A stretch of 64,000 bases of DNA, taken from contig JAJOZX010001727.1 in NCBI GenBank assembly GCA_023014485.1, forward strand, positions 522,001-586,000. The letters run 5' to 3'. A program made the translations under genes and the position numbers. Positions 54,961 through 64,000 of the stretch are shown here, piece by piece (position 1 is the first letter of the stretch; each line of letters opens with the position of its first letter). The notes beneath the pieces were generated by a model. That model did not search any database and was not told the origin of the DNA. It was given only the letters and a program-made list of their open reading frames with translations. This stretch comes from Bathynomus jamesi. Taxonomy: Eukaryota > Arthropoda > Malacostraca > Isopoda > Cirolanidae.

Positions 54961-56240
54961 AATGTACAGTACTGTGCAAAAGTCAGAGACCACTATCGAT
55001 CTAATAACCTTTAGATAACACCAGTACACATTTGAAAACTTGTCGATCGATTTTCACAAACTAGTTGGTGATTCTATATAATTTGAGTGCGCTGATCTCA
55101 AAAATATAGTTAGTTTTTCCCTATCACGTGTAGTTTTCTTACTACAGGGTATGTCATAAATCTCCCATTTATCCCCAAATGTGAATCATCTTATCGAAAC
55201 CAACATTGGATTGCACATGCTAAACCATAAATTTTGTTGTTATAGACTACAGTAACGCTTACATAATAATGTAGGGTAAATATATATAACAACCAGTCCC
55301 GTTCCCAGCAAAAAATACTCTCCCCTCCCATCAATGGGTGGTTAACATTTGGGGACAGATGAGGTATTACAACACCCCTTGTAGCATGAAATCTTTAGGT
55401 GATAGAGTAAAACCTAATTAAAGCAGAATTAAATAGCTCCTAGCTCTTGGACAAGCATATTGCTTGTTTATGAAAGAATAAAAAAATAACTGAAACGAAA
55501 AAAATATATTTACCTTCTTTACTTGCAAACATTTCAGGACTTATTCCAAAGACTTAAGACTACGAAGGTAGATCTGACTAATGATGACTAAACCGGTGCT
55601 GCTTTGATGTTTTCTTATGCTGTGCGTTAGGCTGATCTCGTTGCAGACACCAGCAGTAATCCGCCATCATATTTGTATGCCATCTTCCTTGATATCTTCT
55701 TTCCATGGTTTTGATGTCCTGGTGAAATCATTCCCGTTGCTCCTCACTGACATCTCCGAGATTTTCGGGAAAATGGTCAAGATGCGAAAATAAGAAGTGA
55801 ACTTTCAGGCTCATGTTGCAACCTAAGGCGCAAAACTTTTTAAGTATATTTTCCACCAGTCTTCATAATTTTGGCTTTTGTAGTTTCCCAAGAAGTTTTC
55901 AACAACATCTTTGAAACCAAGCCATGCTTCTTTTTCTTTATTGGTCATTGTGTTCAGGAAATGATTGTCTGTCAATAACTTTCTAATCTGAGGACCTATA
56001 AAAACACCTTCCTTTATTTTCTCGTACCTAATCTTTGGATATTTTGAACAAATGTACTTAAAACACCCCCCTTCTCTATTCAATGCTTTGACATACTGCT
56101 TCATCAAGCCTAACTTAATGTGCAAGGGTGGTAGGAGGATTTTATTTGGTTCAACTAGATGTTCATGTAAAATGTTCTTTGATCCTGGGGTAAGATTCTC
56201 TCTAGGAGGTCAAGTTTTCCTCTTCCAGTGCTGGTCACGT

Positions 56241-59200
56241 TAGCCCTGTTCAAAAATCAACTTTTTCTTATTTTCATAGGTTTCTGTACTTTTTCCCATG
56301 CTTTTTGACCTGAAAAGGCTGAAAATCACAACCATTTTGACCTAGGTTGTTGGGAAGCATTGCCGCATGGAGCTTTAAGTTTTCTGCCTTGAAATCAGCC
56401 AAAAGCACCAGTTCCAGGGTCCCTTGAATCATGTTTTGCACTATAACTTTTTATCTAAACAAAATAGGCACCAAATTAAAGTGTTTTTAATCCTCTTTCT
56501 AACTTATACAATTATGATAGTCTTGGAACAAGAAATGGCACATTGGTACATACAAAGATTTCAGAAATATCACAAAATTCATTTTCTCACACTCAAGGCA
56601 GACAAGGCGCCTTATTCATGACACAAATTTGAGATTAACATTTTGTCACAAGTCTAATCGATCAAGAAGTGAAAGCATTACATGATTAATTTCATAATGA
56701 CATTTACACAGTCAGTTGTTGAGAGTTTGTTTCTTGAAGCTGTCAAAGCGGCGTCTGTTGAACTCCACAGCTTGAAGGAGATAGTCCCTTTGCTTGGCAT
56801 CTGTTATTATGACATTTGCAAAGTCGCTCATCATCTTGACACCATGTTCAGCAATGTCATTCACTGCTTTCAGATTCTTAACATAGTCCAACGCTTTTCT
56901 GTAGTCCTCATTCTGTGGCCAAGACGTGACAGGTTCCAGAAGCCACTCGGATCCAATGTTCAGTGTGTCCAGCAGGAAATGTGATTCTGGGCCAATGAGA
57001 TCAACCAGGGTGGTCTTAGCTGTAACTTTCTGGAATAGAGGGCTTTCCTGTTCTGAAGCTGTCTGGCTTCTCAGTGGCATGTAACTGGGCAGCAATGTCG
57101 TGCTTCAATGTGTCACTCAATCTACTGCTGAACAGGGCAAATGGCACAACTTCCTGCATCAGGTACCATTTGTGGTTTTCCATCTTATTAAGTACTGCAT
57201 CAGCAAGCTCTGGGTCAGTTTTCCTGTACTTCAACATGTCCTGGATTAGACTTAGATCATTCACGGGAGCATCTGCAGCAGACATTGACATCATCCATAC
57301 AGGAGTGTAGAACAGCGCAAGGAAGGTGTTGAGTCTTTCCAGCTTTGATACAGTGTCTTCATCGTACTCAAGTTGATCTGCAAACATCAGCATTTTCATG
57401 GAGTACAGGTTTCTGGCCATCCATCTGGCCTGATGAATGGCGCCTGGTCGACTCCAGTGAATACCTTGAGGAGGCGTTCCTCCAAGAACAATGACTGTCA
57501 GTTCAGCCATTTCCCTGTAGTCGGCTCTTGGAAGCCTTTCTGCTGTTAGAATGTCTTGGAGTATTTCTTCACTGTTCTTCTTCTTTTCCTTCAGCCATTT
57601 GCTGTTGATAGCCAGCATCTTTGGGTTTTCCTTGGACAAGTCCGTCCAAACATCCTTCAGATGCTCAAACCAGGGATTATCTGGCCCCTTCACCTTCCCA
57701 AACAGCTTCTCCCAAATTGCTCCTACTAGGATTTCCATGATGTGATGTCGACAGGCCAGATAAAACACCTTTTTGTTCAGCATTTTCTCTAGCAGTTTGG
57801 CAGCTCCTCTGTGAACTCCACTGTTACTGGATGTAGTGTCAAAAACAAGGGCAGTAACATTATCCGTAAGTTCCCATGTCTCCAGTAAATCCATTGAAGC
57901 CTCAGCCTGAGCTGTGCCAGAAGAATTGTCGATGACAGGTACTCCCAATAACTTTCCTTCAGTGTATGAAGGTGGACCAGACACTAGCACAGCTAAAGTC
58001 TGAGGTACTTCCAGGTTCACTGCCCAAGACATCTTTGAGCAACTTTCCATCCCAGTGTAAGGCAGCGTACTGTGGGGGGTTTTCACAAAACTTGGACATG
58101 TGACTGGCTGATATTATACCTGGACAGCATTCTGTTGCGACGTGTTGTTGAGGTTGAGATGACGAAGTTATCCAGATCAGCCCCTCCAGCTTTCAAGGTG
58201 GCAGAAACCATGGCAGTAACTTGATTGTCTGATAAACCAAGACGATCAGCTGTATTGCAGATGACATCACATTCCATGACCTTCCTTGGAAACGTCAAAG
58301 TCACACTAGTCACAGTGTCTTGATGGTGAGAACATCCAGGACGAGGCTGATGGTAATCCATGTCCTCTGTGTTAGCGTCGTTGTCAGTTGAGTCACCCCA
58401 GGTAATGTCATCCACATGAACAACTGCCTCTTGTTCTGCTGCAGCTGTAAAATAGTACAACATGTTAAGACAGTAATTGTTAAGTACATGCTAAATATCG
58501 CAATGGAGTAAAACTTAAAACTTTTTGTGACGTTCAAAGTAATTAGTTTTACCTTGTTCTTGTCTATGCTGCAGTCTTTCATTCCTTGCTGCTTGCTGCA
58601 GGGATCTTGTCTCAAAAATCTTGTCATGACCAGACATATGACCTTTCCTCTCAGTCTTTTGGTCTTCGTAGAACCTGATATCCTCATCTTTCTTCTCTCT
58701 GGATAACAGTCTGTAGTTCTGTATTTCCTGGATTGCATCTGGAGCTCCTATATTGAACAGGCTGTCTAATTCCAGCACAAATGCTCCTCTTTTTCCTCCA
58801 AGGTTACTTGCTCTTCCTTTGCTTTTCACCAGAGCACGATGTTTCTCATGTAGTTTCATGAAGAGCTTCGTTGTGTTGTACTTGGTCATTGTCTTGATCC
58901 TAGCCATCTGCCAGAATGGGATGATAGATTCAACTGTTTCATATGCAAGGTCTTGAACCATGGGCCTCCCTGCATTTTCTGGTAAATTCTGAAGATTAAG
59001 GAAATACTGGAACGCCTGTCTGTTGGTGGGAAGCTGGGAACCACTGATAAAAGCTGAAGGGTATCCAACCAGGAAAGTTTCAGTGAGAGATCTGGTAGAT
59101 GGCCCAGTTGACACCTGCCTGTGGACAGTATGTGGAGGTTCTGAGATATCAACTGTGCGCCCATGGAGCTCCCTCAGCTCCTTGCTTAATGCCATTGTGA

Positions 59201-59574
59201 AGTTGTAACTTGTAGATGGTTTTCTAGATTCTGATTGAGTTTCTGTTGTTTCCTGAAAAATGATAGATGATAATTATTATTATTATTAATTATTATTATT
59301 ATTATTTATTAATTTTATGCTCTTTCATTTGATACCTAATTTGTTGCTCTATCTTGTTTAGATCAAAAGCTAAAGTGCAAAACATAATTCAAGGGACCCC
59401 GGAATTGGCGCTTTGGCCGATTTCAAGGCAGAAAATTTAAAGCTCCATGCGGCAATGCTTCCCAACATCCTAGGTCAAAATAGTTGTGATTTTCGGCTTT
59501 TTCAGGTCAAAAAGCATGGGAAAATGTACAGAAACCTATGAAAATAAGAAAAAGTTGATTTTTGAACAGGCCTA
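56241..59574 (-). mobile_element. Family B DNA transposon, complete ends
   Basis: TIRs about 210 bp long begin TAGCCCTGTTCAAAAATC and (complement) TAGGCCTGTTCAAAAATC and include GGAAGCATTGCCGCATGGAG on both sides. The flanks TGGTCACGT (56232-56240) and TGGTTACGT (59575-59583) form a 9-bp duplication with one change, inside the DSRAR(D)QHW coding sequence of family A copy 2. Long TIRs plus 9 bp would fit MULE-type elements and 8 bp would fit hAT; the protein decides neither for me. Confidence 0.9.
56712..59195 (-). pseudogene. Family B transposase-like gene, copy 2
   Basis: Exon 1 (59195 to about 58549) opens MALSKELRELHG and ends before GTAAAACT. Exon 2 starts near 58448 after TATTTTACAG with AAAEQEAVVHVDD. 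Key blocks are ALHWDGKLLKD, ALVFDTTSSNSGVHRGA (candidate Asp), FYLACRHHIMEIL (Cys/His insert), RPGAIHQARWMARNLYSMKM, and near the end VNDIAEHGVKMMSDF (candidate acidic residue; copy relatives have AERG). There are frameshifts near 58090, 58005 and 57040. Stop at 56712-56714. The Asp...CxxH...Glu order suggests a DDE transposase, and the flanking TIR/TSD supports that. I recognise the family only as an anonymous arthropod protein. Confidence 0.75.
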
Positions 59575-61189
59575 TGGTTACGTGCTCGACTATCCCATTT
59601 GCAGATGAAACATGGCATCTTAGTGTATCCTGATTGCTGCCCAAGTAACATGCAAAGGACTTTGAGATCCCCACACAATATCCATCTGTGATTTTGATAC
59701 TGAATTTTTTCCAGAAGCAGTTTCATGTTATCATAGGTCTCTCTTAAATGAGTAGAATGGGCCACTGGGATTGATGCATATTTGTTACCATTGTGCAGTA
59801 ACACTCATTTTAGACTGGTTTTAGAGGAATCTATAAACAACCTCCAGTCACTAGTTTGGTATTCAATGCCTAGCTTGCACACTAATCCTGTGATGTCCTT
59901 GCAAAATACCAAGGGACCATCTTCTTCGAAAAAAGGCACAAAGTCTTTCTCACGATTTCTGTACCAAGCGAAGTATGTGTTGGATGCCAATAAATTGTTC
60001 TCCTGCAATCTAGACCCCAAAAGTTCTGCAGAGTCCTTAGGCAGATGCAAATCCCTGACTAAGTCATTTAGTTCGGCTTGGGTTAATGGTTTAGGAGGAT
60101 CTCGGTCAGCTGTTGGCTGTTCATAAACATCATCATTGTCTGGATTTGGAGCTGAATCAGAATCTGAATTGTATTGATCCAGACTCTCGGGTGGGTGGGG
60201 AATAGGAACTTCTGGACCATGGGGTACCAGCCTTATTGCAGATGGAAGACTTGGGTATTGAAGGCTCTCTTTATTCTTTGCATTATAACCTTTAACATTG
60301 CAAGAACAGAAGTAGCAGTTGTTGGTATGGTTTCTAGGCTCGCGCCATACCATAGGGATCCCAAATGGCAAACTTTTCTTTTTACCTTTGCTCCAATTCC
60401 TTAGTGCCACAACACACGTAAGACAAACCTTGTGTGGAGCCCAGCTTTTGTCTTGATCTCCTAATTTAATTCCAAAATAAGCATGATAAGCTCTCTTAAT
60501 GAAGGTCTTTACATTTGTCCTTTGTTTTACAACAACATACTGACCACAAATATAACAAAATATGTCTGGACTATGGGTACATCCTCTAAAAGCTATTATT
60601 AAAATTTTAAAGAGTAATGTTAGAATTATCTATCTGAAAAATATGAAAAAACGAAATTAATTAAAGATAAAAAAGGTAAAAAATTACAAAACGCCCCAAA
60701 ATTGTTTTGCTAATAACTTTAAAACTGTGGGTGATAGAAAAACTGGTAGCATTTTTTAATTCAGCATAGCGAACTGCTTCAGAATCACAACTCAAAATAA
60801 AGAAATTGATTTTCATGCAGACCGGTGTAATCTGGTATGAAAATTGGTTTTGATACTAAAATACATATTAACTAGAACCTCTGGTTCATATTAATGTATA
60901 ACTAAGTTATTACTGAAGTGTATAAAGTTGTATAAGCTGGATGACCCTCTAGTCTATATAAATTGGACTTGAGGGTTAATTCATTATATTACTTATAACG
61001 CATGTGTTTAAAGATCTAGCGAACTATTACTGATGGATCTGCAGTAAATGCTCCTAAGCTATTGTGTTATCAATATTTACAATTAAAAGTATTGACATAT
61101 TCACTTAAATTCTGCAAAACAAATTTATCCAAAATGTTTCTCATTATAATCCTAATTCATGCTGTTTTTTTCTTTAACAGGTTTAAGAA

Positions 61190-61405
61190 ATGACAAAAAG
61201 TACAATTTCTCATGAGATTAGATATAAAATAATACATTTGCATGGTGAGGGACTGAGTCAAAGAAAAATAAGTGAATCTACAGGCATTTCCAAAACTGGT
61301 GTACAAAAAGTCTTGGCTTGTCACAGATCAAATGAGACCCCAGCTGATCATCCTAGATCAGGGAGGCCCTCTAAGCTTTCTCCATCTGATCTGATCAATA
61401 TCTAA
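61190..61405 (+). pseudogene. Tc1 transposase N-terminus, left arm
   Basis: MTKSTISHEIRYKIIHLH...GLSQRKISESTGISKTGVQKVL...RSGRPSKLSPSD is the paired-type HTH and GRPR-like motif of Tc1 transposases. It stops at 61403 and continues out of frame (SLRDRHKSSTSLAADLEK). The catalytic DD34E domain is absent because the arm turns into its inverted copy. Confidence 0.85.
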
Positions 61406-61621
61406 AGATTACTTCCCTTCGAGACAGACACAAATCCAGCACTTCACTTGCAGCGGATCTTGAAAAAACAACAGGTGTCTCAGTTGATCCTTCTACTGTA
61501 TGAAGAAAGCTTAATTCAGTAGGTCTCATATGTCCAATACTTGTGTTCCAAAGCACATTTTCTTCTCTTCTCTTTTTATTTCCATTCCTTAAAAGTGGCT
61601 TTTTTGCTGCAACACATCTTT

Positions 61622-62165
61622 TAAGACCTACTGAGTTAAGTTTCCTTCATAGAGTAAAGGGATCAACTGAGACACCTATTGTTTTTTCAAGATCTGCTGC
61701 AAGTGAAGTGCTGGATTTGTGTCTGTCTTGAAGGGAAGTAATCTTTAGATATTGTAGATCAGATGGAGAAAGCTTAGAGGGCCTCCTTGATCTAGGGTGA
61801 TCAGCTGGGGTTCCATTTGATCTGTGATGAGCCAAGATTTTTTGTACACCAGTTTTGGAAATGCCTCTAGATTCACTTATTTTTCTTTGACTCAGTCCCT
61901 CACCATCAGTGGTGGCTCTAAGAATGGGTTGAAATAATTACTGAAACAAAAGGATGAGCATTGAGCAATGAATAAAAGTTTCAAAAGTTATTGAAAAAGT
62001 TATTCAGTGAACTCATCCTTATATTGTTCTTGATTATTTCAATTGTAAATAAAAAATTTAGGGGTGCTGCAGTTCCGCAGTGCCTACCGACGAGCCACCA
62101 CTGCTCACCATGCAAATGTATTATTTTATATCTAATCTCATGAGAAATTGTACTTTTTGTCATTT
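61622..62165 (-). pseudogene. Tc1 transposase N-terminus, inverted right arm
   Basis: Mirror copy of 61190-61534 on the minus strand, starting near ATG 62163, interrupted by a hAT MITE at 61907-62103. It carries LKITSLQDRHKSSTSLAADLEKTIGVSVDPFTL in a longer frame than the left arm. Confidence 0.8.
61907..62103. mobile_element. hAT-like MITE in the right Tc1 arm
   Basis: The 197-bp element has TIRs CAGTGGTGGCTC and exact complement, and is flanked by CTCACCAT at 61899-61906 and 62104-62111, a perfect 8-bp duplication. The left arm lacks it and gives the empty site. Confidence 0.95.
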
Positions 62166-62617
62166 CTTAAGCCTGTGAAAGAAAAAACACCGCATGAATT
62201 AGGATTATAATGAGAAATGTTTTGGATAAATTTGTTTTGCAGAATTTAAGTGAATATGTCAATACTTTTAATTGTAAATATTGATATAACAATAGCTTAG
62301 GAGCATTTACTGCAGATCCATCAGTAATAGTTCGCTAGATCTTTAAACACATGCGTTATAAGTAATATAATGAATCAACCCTCAAGTCCAATTTATACAG
62401 ACTAGAGGGTCATCCAGCTTATACAACTTTATACACTTCAGTAATAACTTAGTTATACGTTAATATGAACCAGAGGTTCTAGTTAATATGTATTTTAGTA
62501 TCAAAACCAATTTTCATGAGACAGATTATCTAAAGGTTATTAGATCGATAGTGGTCTCTGACTTTTGCACAGTACTGTATATTAGTAATTTGTAAACTAG
62601 ATCTGCATGGAGCCAAC

Positions 62618-62639
62618 ATATATATATATATATATATAT

Positions 62640-62670
<31 letters not shown>
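62618..62670. repeat. (TA)n followed by poly-T
   Basis: TA alternation to 62641, then about 29 T's. Confidence 0.95.
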
Positions 62671-62672
<2 letters not shown>

Positions 62673-62927
62673 TTCGGGAAGAACCGATTCGCCTCTATTT
62701 AAAGGGCATATCTCAGCGGAAAAACAAAGAAAAAGTGAGAGGAAAGACAGAGGAAAAAGAAAGGGTGGAGGGGACAGTCGAAGTGGAAAAAGACCAAGGA
62801 CTGCAGGGTCGAGCCCCATCATCCTTGGGTGCTAGGGCCAGGAGGGCGCACATGAAACCTCCAGGAACAAGCACGTACAAACGAGCACAAAGAGCACTCA
62901 AGAGCATGAGCTTAGAACCCCCTTGCG

Positions 62928-62930
<3 letters not shown>
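62671..62930 (+). other. Purine-rich segment between two TA arrays, unidentified
   Basis: A GC-richer, GA-rich stretch (AAAAAGAAAGGGTGGAGGGG; GGGTCGAGCCCCATCATCC; GGAACAAGCACGTACAAACG) bordered by poly-T/(TA)n and (TA)n. It may be a short retroposon, but no promoter boxes or paired ends are clear. Confidence 0.35.

Positions 62931-62999
<69 letters not shown>
62931..62999. repeat. (TA)n microsatellite
   Basis: About 34 TA units. Confidence 0.95.
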
Positions 63000-63000
<1 letters not shown>

Positions 63001-63129
63001 TCTTAATTAAAGCTGTGACTGTATTCTTAAATAACTTTATGAAGACTGATAGATGAAAATTTGTCCCAAGATTGTGAAAGCTAGAAAAACAATCAAGACT
63101 AAACAATAATGGTCTCTAAGTTATAATAA

Positions 63130-64000
63130 CACTGGCCAACAAAATGAAACTTTTTTTTCTCATCACAAACATGATCACACTTTTCTTAATGTATCTTTCA
63201 CGCTGATTCCGAATCTGGTTTTATTTTTTTTCTAGCACGTATAGTTATATAGATACACTGGTTTTGATATTTTTAAGTTTTTGATATTGCTATAAGAAAA
63301 TTTATGGATGTATAGATCACACTTAGAAATGCTAAACAACAAATACATCATGTACCTTATTCAATGTACTTATAAATAAAGAATATATACATTATTTTAT
63401 TAAAAGCGCTGTGAGTGTGATTTCCTTTTGTAAATTTGGCCTGGATTGTCACGATACAGCATCCAACAATGGTCCGCCATCATGCTTTCATTCCAATATC
63501 CTTGGTAGCGCTTCTCCATCATCTGAATATCTTGATGGAAGCGCTCTCCTTGCTCGTCACTCACTGCACCAAGGTTTTCAGGAAAGAAATCTAAGTGGGA
63601 ATGCAGGAAGTGAATTTTTAACGACATTCGACACTCCATTTCTTTGAAGGCATCAAGGAGGTTCTTGACTCCATCCTTATACGCAGGTGACTTGTTGCTT
63701 CCAAGAAAGTTTTCACATATCCATTTGAACGCCAGCCAAGCCTTCAATTCCAGCGGACTTAGGACTTTTTCAAATTCAGTGTCATTCAAAACCTCCCTTA
63801 TTTGTGGCCCAACAAAAATTCCTTCCTTCAATTTTGCTGCAGTAACCTTCGGAAATTTCCTTGAAAGGTATTGGAACCCTTCAGAATTGACTTTACCCAT
63901 TGCTTTAACAAAATTCTTCATTAAACCAAGTTTAATGTGAAGAGGTGGCAGATAGATCTTTTGGGGATCCACTAAAGGGACAGACTGGACATTGCTTATT
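63130..64000 (-). mobile_element. Family A DNA transposon, copy 3 (right end outside window)
   Basis: The left tip CACTGGCCAACAAAATGAAA preceded by TAA (63127-63129) matches the end pattern of copies 1 and 2. The gene inside runs toward and beyond base 64000. Confidence 0.75.
63400..63999 (-). pseudogene. Family A protein, copy 3, C-terminal part, open frame
   Basis: About 200 codons are uninterrupted from the window edge: NVQSVPLVDPQKIYLPP, HIKLGLMKNFVKAMGK, EGIFVGPQIREVL, HFLHSHLDFFPENLGAVSDEQGERFHQDI, YQGYWNESMMADHCWML, ending RKSHSQRF and TAA. It keeps the Arg codon (CGC) that is TGA in copies 1 and 2. No lesion is visible in this part, so it may be a complete gene continuing outside. 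It is called a pseudogene only provisionally, because the rest is unseen. Confidence 0.55.

Larger units (their letters stand above)
55595..60600 (-). pseudogene. Family A protein, intronless copy, split by family B
   Basis: The 5' half, 60600 to 59585, reads FCYICGQYVVVKQ, FGIKLGDQDKSWAP, CLTC, GIPMVWREP, CNVKGYNAKNK, LFIDSSKTSLK, CGDLKVLCMLLGQQSGYTK and CFICKWDSRA without the two introns of copy 1. The 3' half resumes at 56231 and runs through PGSKNILHEHLV, HIKLGLMKQYVKALN, HFPENLGDVSEEQ to a terminal TAG near 55590. Lesions are TGA 59805-59807, a Trp-to-TGA change near 56207-56209, a frameshift near 55825, and TGA in place of Arg in the GE(R)FHQD motif near 55725, the same codon lost in copy 1. 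Ends in a basic, His-rich tail. Confidence 0.8.
55019..60827 (-). mobile_element. Family A DNA transposon, copy 2, inserted in Tc1 TIR
   Basis: The left tip CACCAGTACACATTTG and right tip (complement) CACCGGTCTGCATGAA are flanked by TAA at 55016-55018 and 60828-60830. The interrupted TIR reads GATAATCTG in the intact copy, which gives the empty site. Without the nested family B element the length is about 2.47 kb. Confidence 0.85.
54967..62577. mobile_element. Tc1-like palindromic element, composite host of families A and B
   Basis: 54967-55015 and 62529-62577 are inverted copies of the same ~49-bp Tc1-type TIR (CAGTACTGTGCAAAAGTCAG at the tip), flanked by TA. The left TIR is cut at TTAGATAA by family A copy 2 and continues at 60831. 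The remaining interior is two head-to-head copies of the 5' half of a Tc1 element, about 60831-61534 and 61622-62528 inverted, with an 87-bp unpaired centre. Confidence 0.85.

Noticed and set aside
54967..62577. Single large 7.6-kb Tc1 transposon with cargo genes
   Set aside because: The 'cargo' has its own ends and target duplications (families A and B), so it is nested insertion, not captured cargo.
1..64000. CRISPR array or prokaryotic operon
   Set aside because: No regularly spaced short direct repeats with unique spacers and no tightly packed same-strand genes; introns and LINEs show nuclear eukaryotic DNA.

Overview
The window is AT-rich, intron- and repeat-dominated nuclear DNA from an animal, most probably an arthropod and possibly a decapod crustacean. 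The grounds are CR1/L2-like and jockey-like LINE fragments, pogo/Tigger, Tc1/mariner, hAT-like and piggyBac-like elements, short TTAGG-type stretches, long (TA)n arrays, and several multicopy 'uncharacterised' gene families that I associate with arthropod genomes. The species assignment is inference. No prokaryotic gene arrangement, CRISPR array or rRNA was seen.

The only host gene part I can support is one exon at 44768-44926 (+) that reads as the start of the J-domain region of DNAJC8 (spliceosome-associated DnaJ protein). Almost everything else is transposable element, much of it nested.

Layout. 1-2497: a spliced copy of family A (zinc-binding, possible DDE-type protein) with its 3' terminal inverted repeat (TIR). 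2961-5760: a 5'-truncated CR1/L2-like LINE ('LINE-A') split by a solo LTR (4359-5470). 6060-7430: Merlin-like fragment, TTAGG-like repeats, two foldback MITEs around a LINE RNase H remnant. 7982-13248: family D element, long TIRs, 4-bp target duplication (TSD) AGTT, Sola-like, with an internal snapback. 13430-17435: MITEs and LINE scraps. 17930-25024: two jockey-like LINE copies; the second is split by family E (21333-24592), a hAT-like element with 8-bp TSD. 25990-31290: MITEs, a possible Penelope-like terminal remnant, and LINE-B. 31400-32602: Tc1/mariner-like pseudogene. 32699-37806: family B copy 1 split by a LINE-A copy. 39449-40334: hAT-like non-autonomous element. 40364-41217: tRNA-like repeat array. 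41235-47669: pogo-like and hAT-like MITEs around the DNAJC8 exon. 48103-54026: family C element with ~370-bp TIRs, holding LINE-B, which in turn holds a Merlin-like insertion and a Tigger. 54967-62577: a Tc1-like palindromic element holding family A copy 2, which holds family B copy 2. 63130-64000: family A copy 3, running off the window.

The central observation is that five families usually met as anonymous multicopy 'genes' (A to E) can each be given transposon ends here: A with TWA TSDs and CACYRG ends, B with a 9-bp TSD and ~210-bp TIRs, C with an 8-bp imperfect TSD and ~370-bp TIRs, D with a 4-bp TSD and 0.65-0.86-kb TIRs, E with a perfect 8-bp TSD and 14-bp TIRs. Insertion order can be read from the nesting. 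Every transposase or reverse transcriptase here whose main coding region lies within the window carries stops, frameshifts or truncation, so no autonomous element is evident; family A copy 3 is only partly visible.
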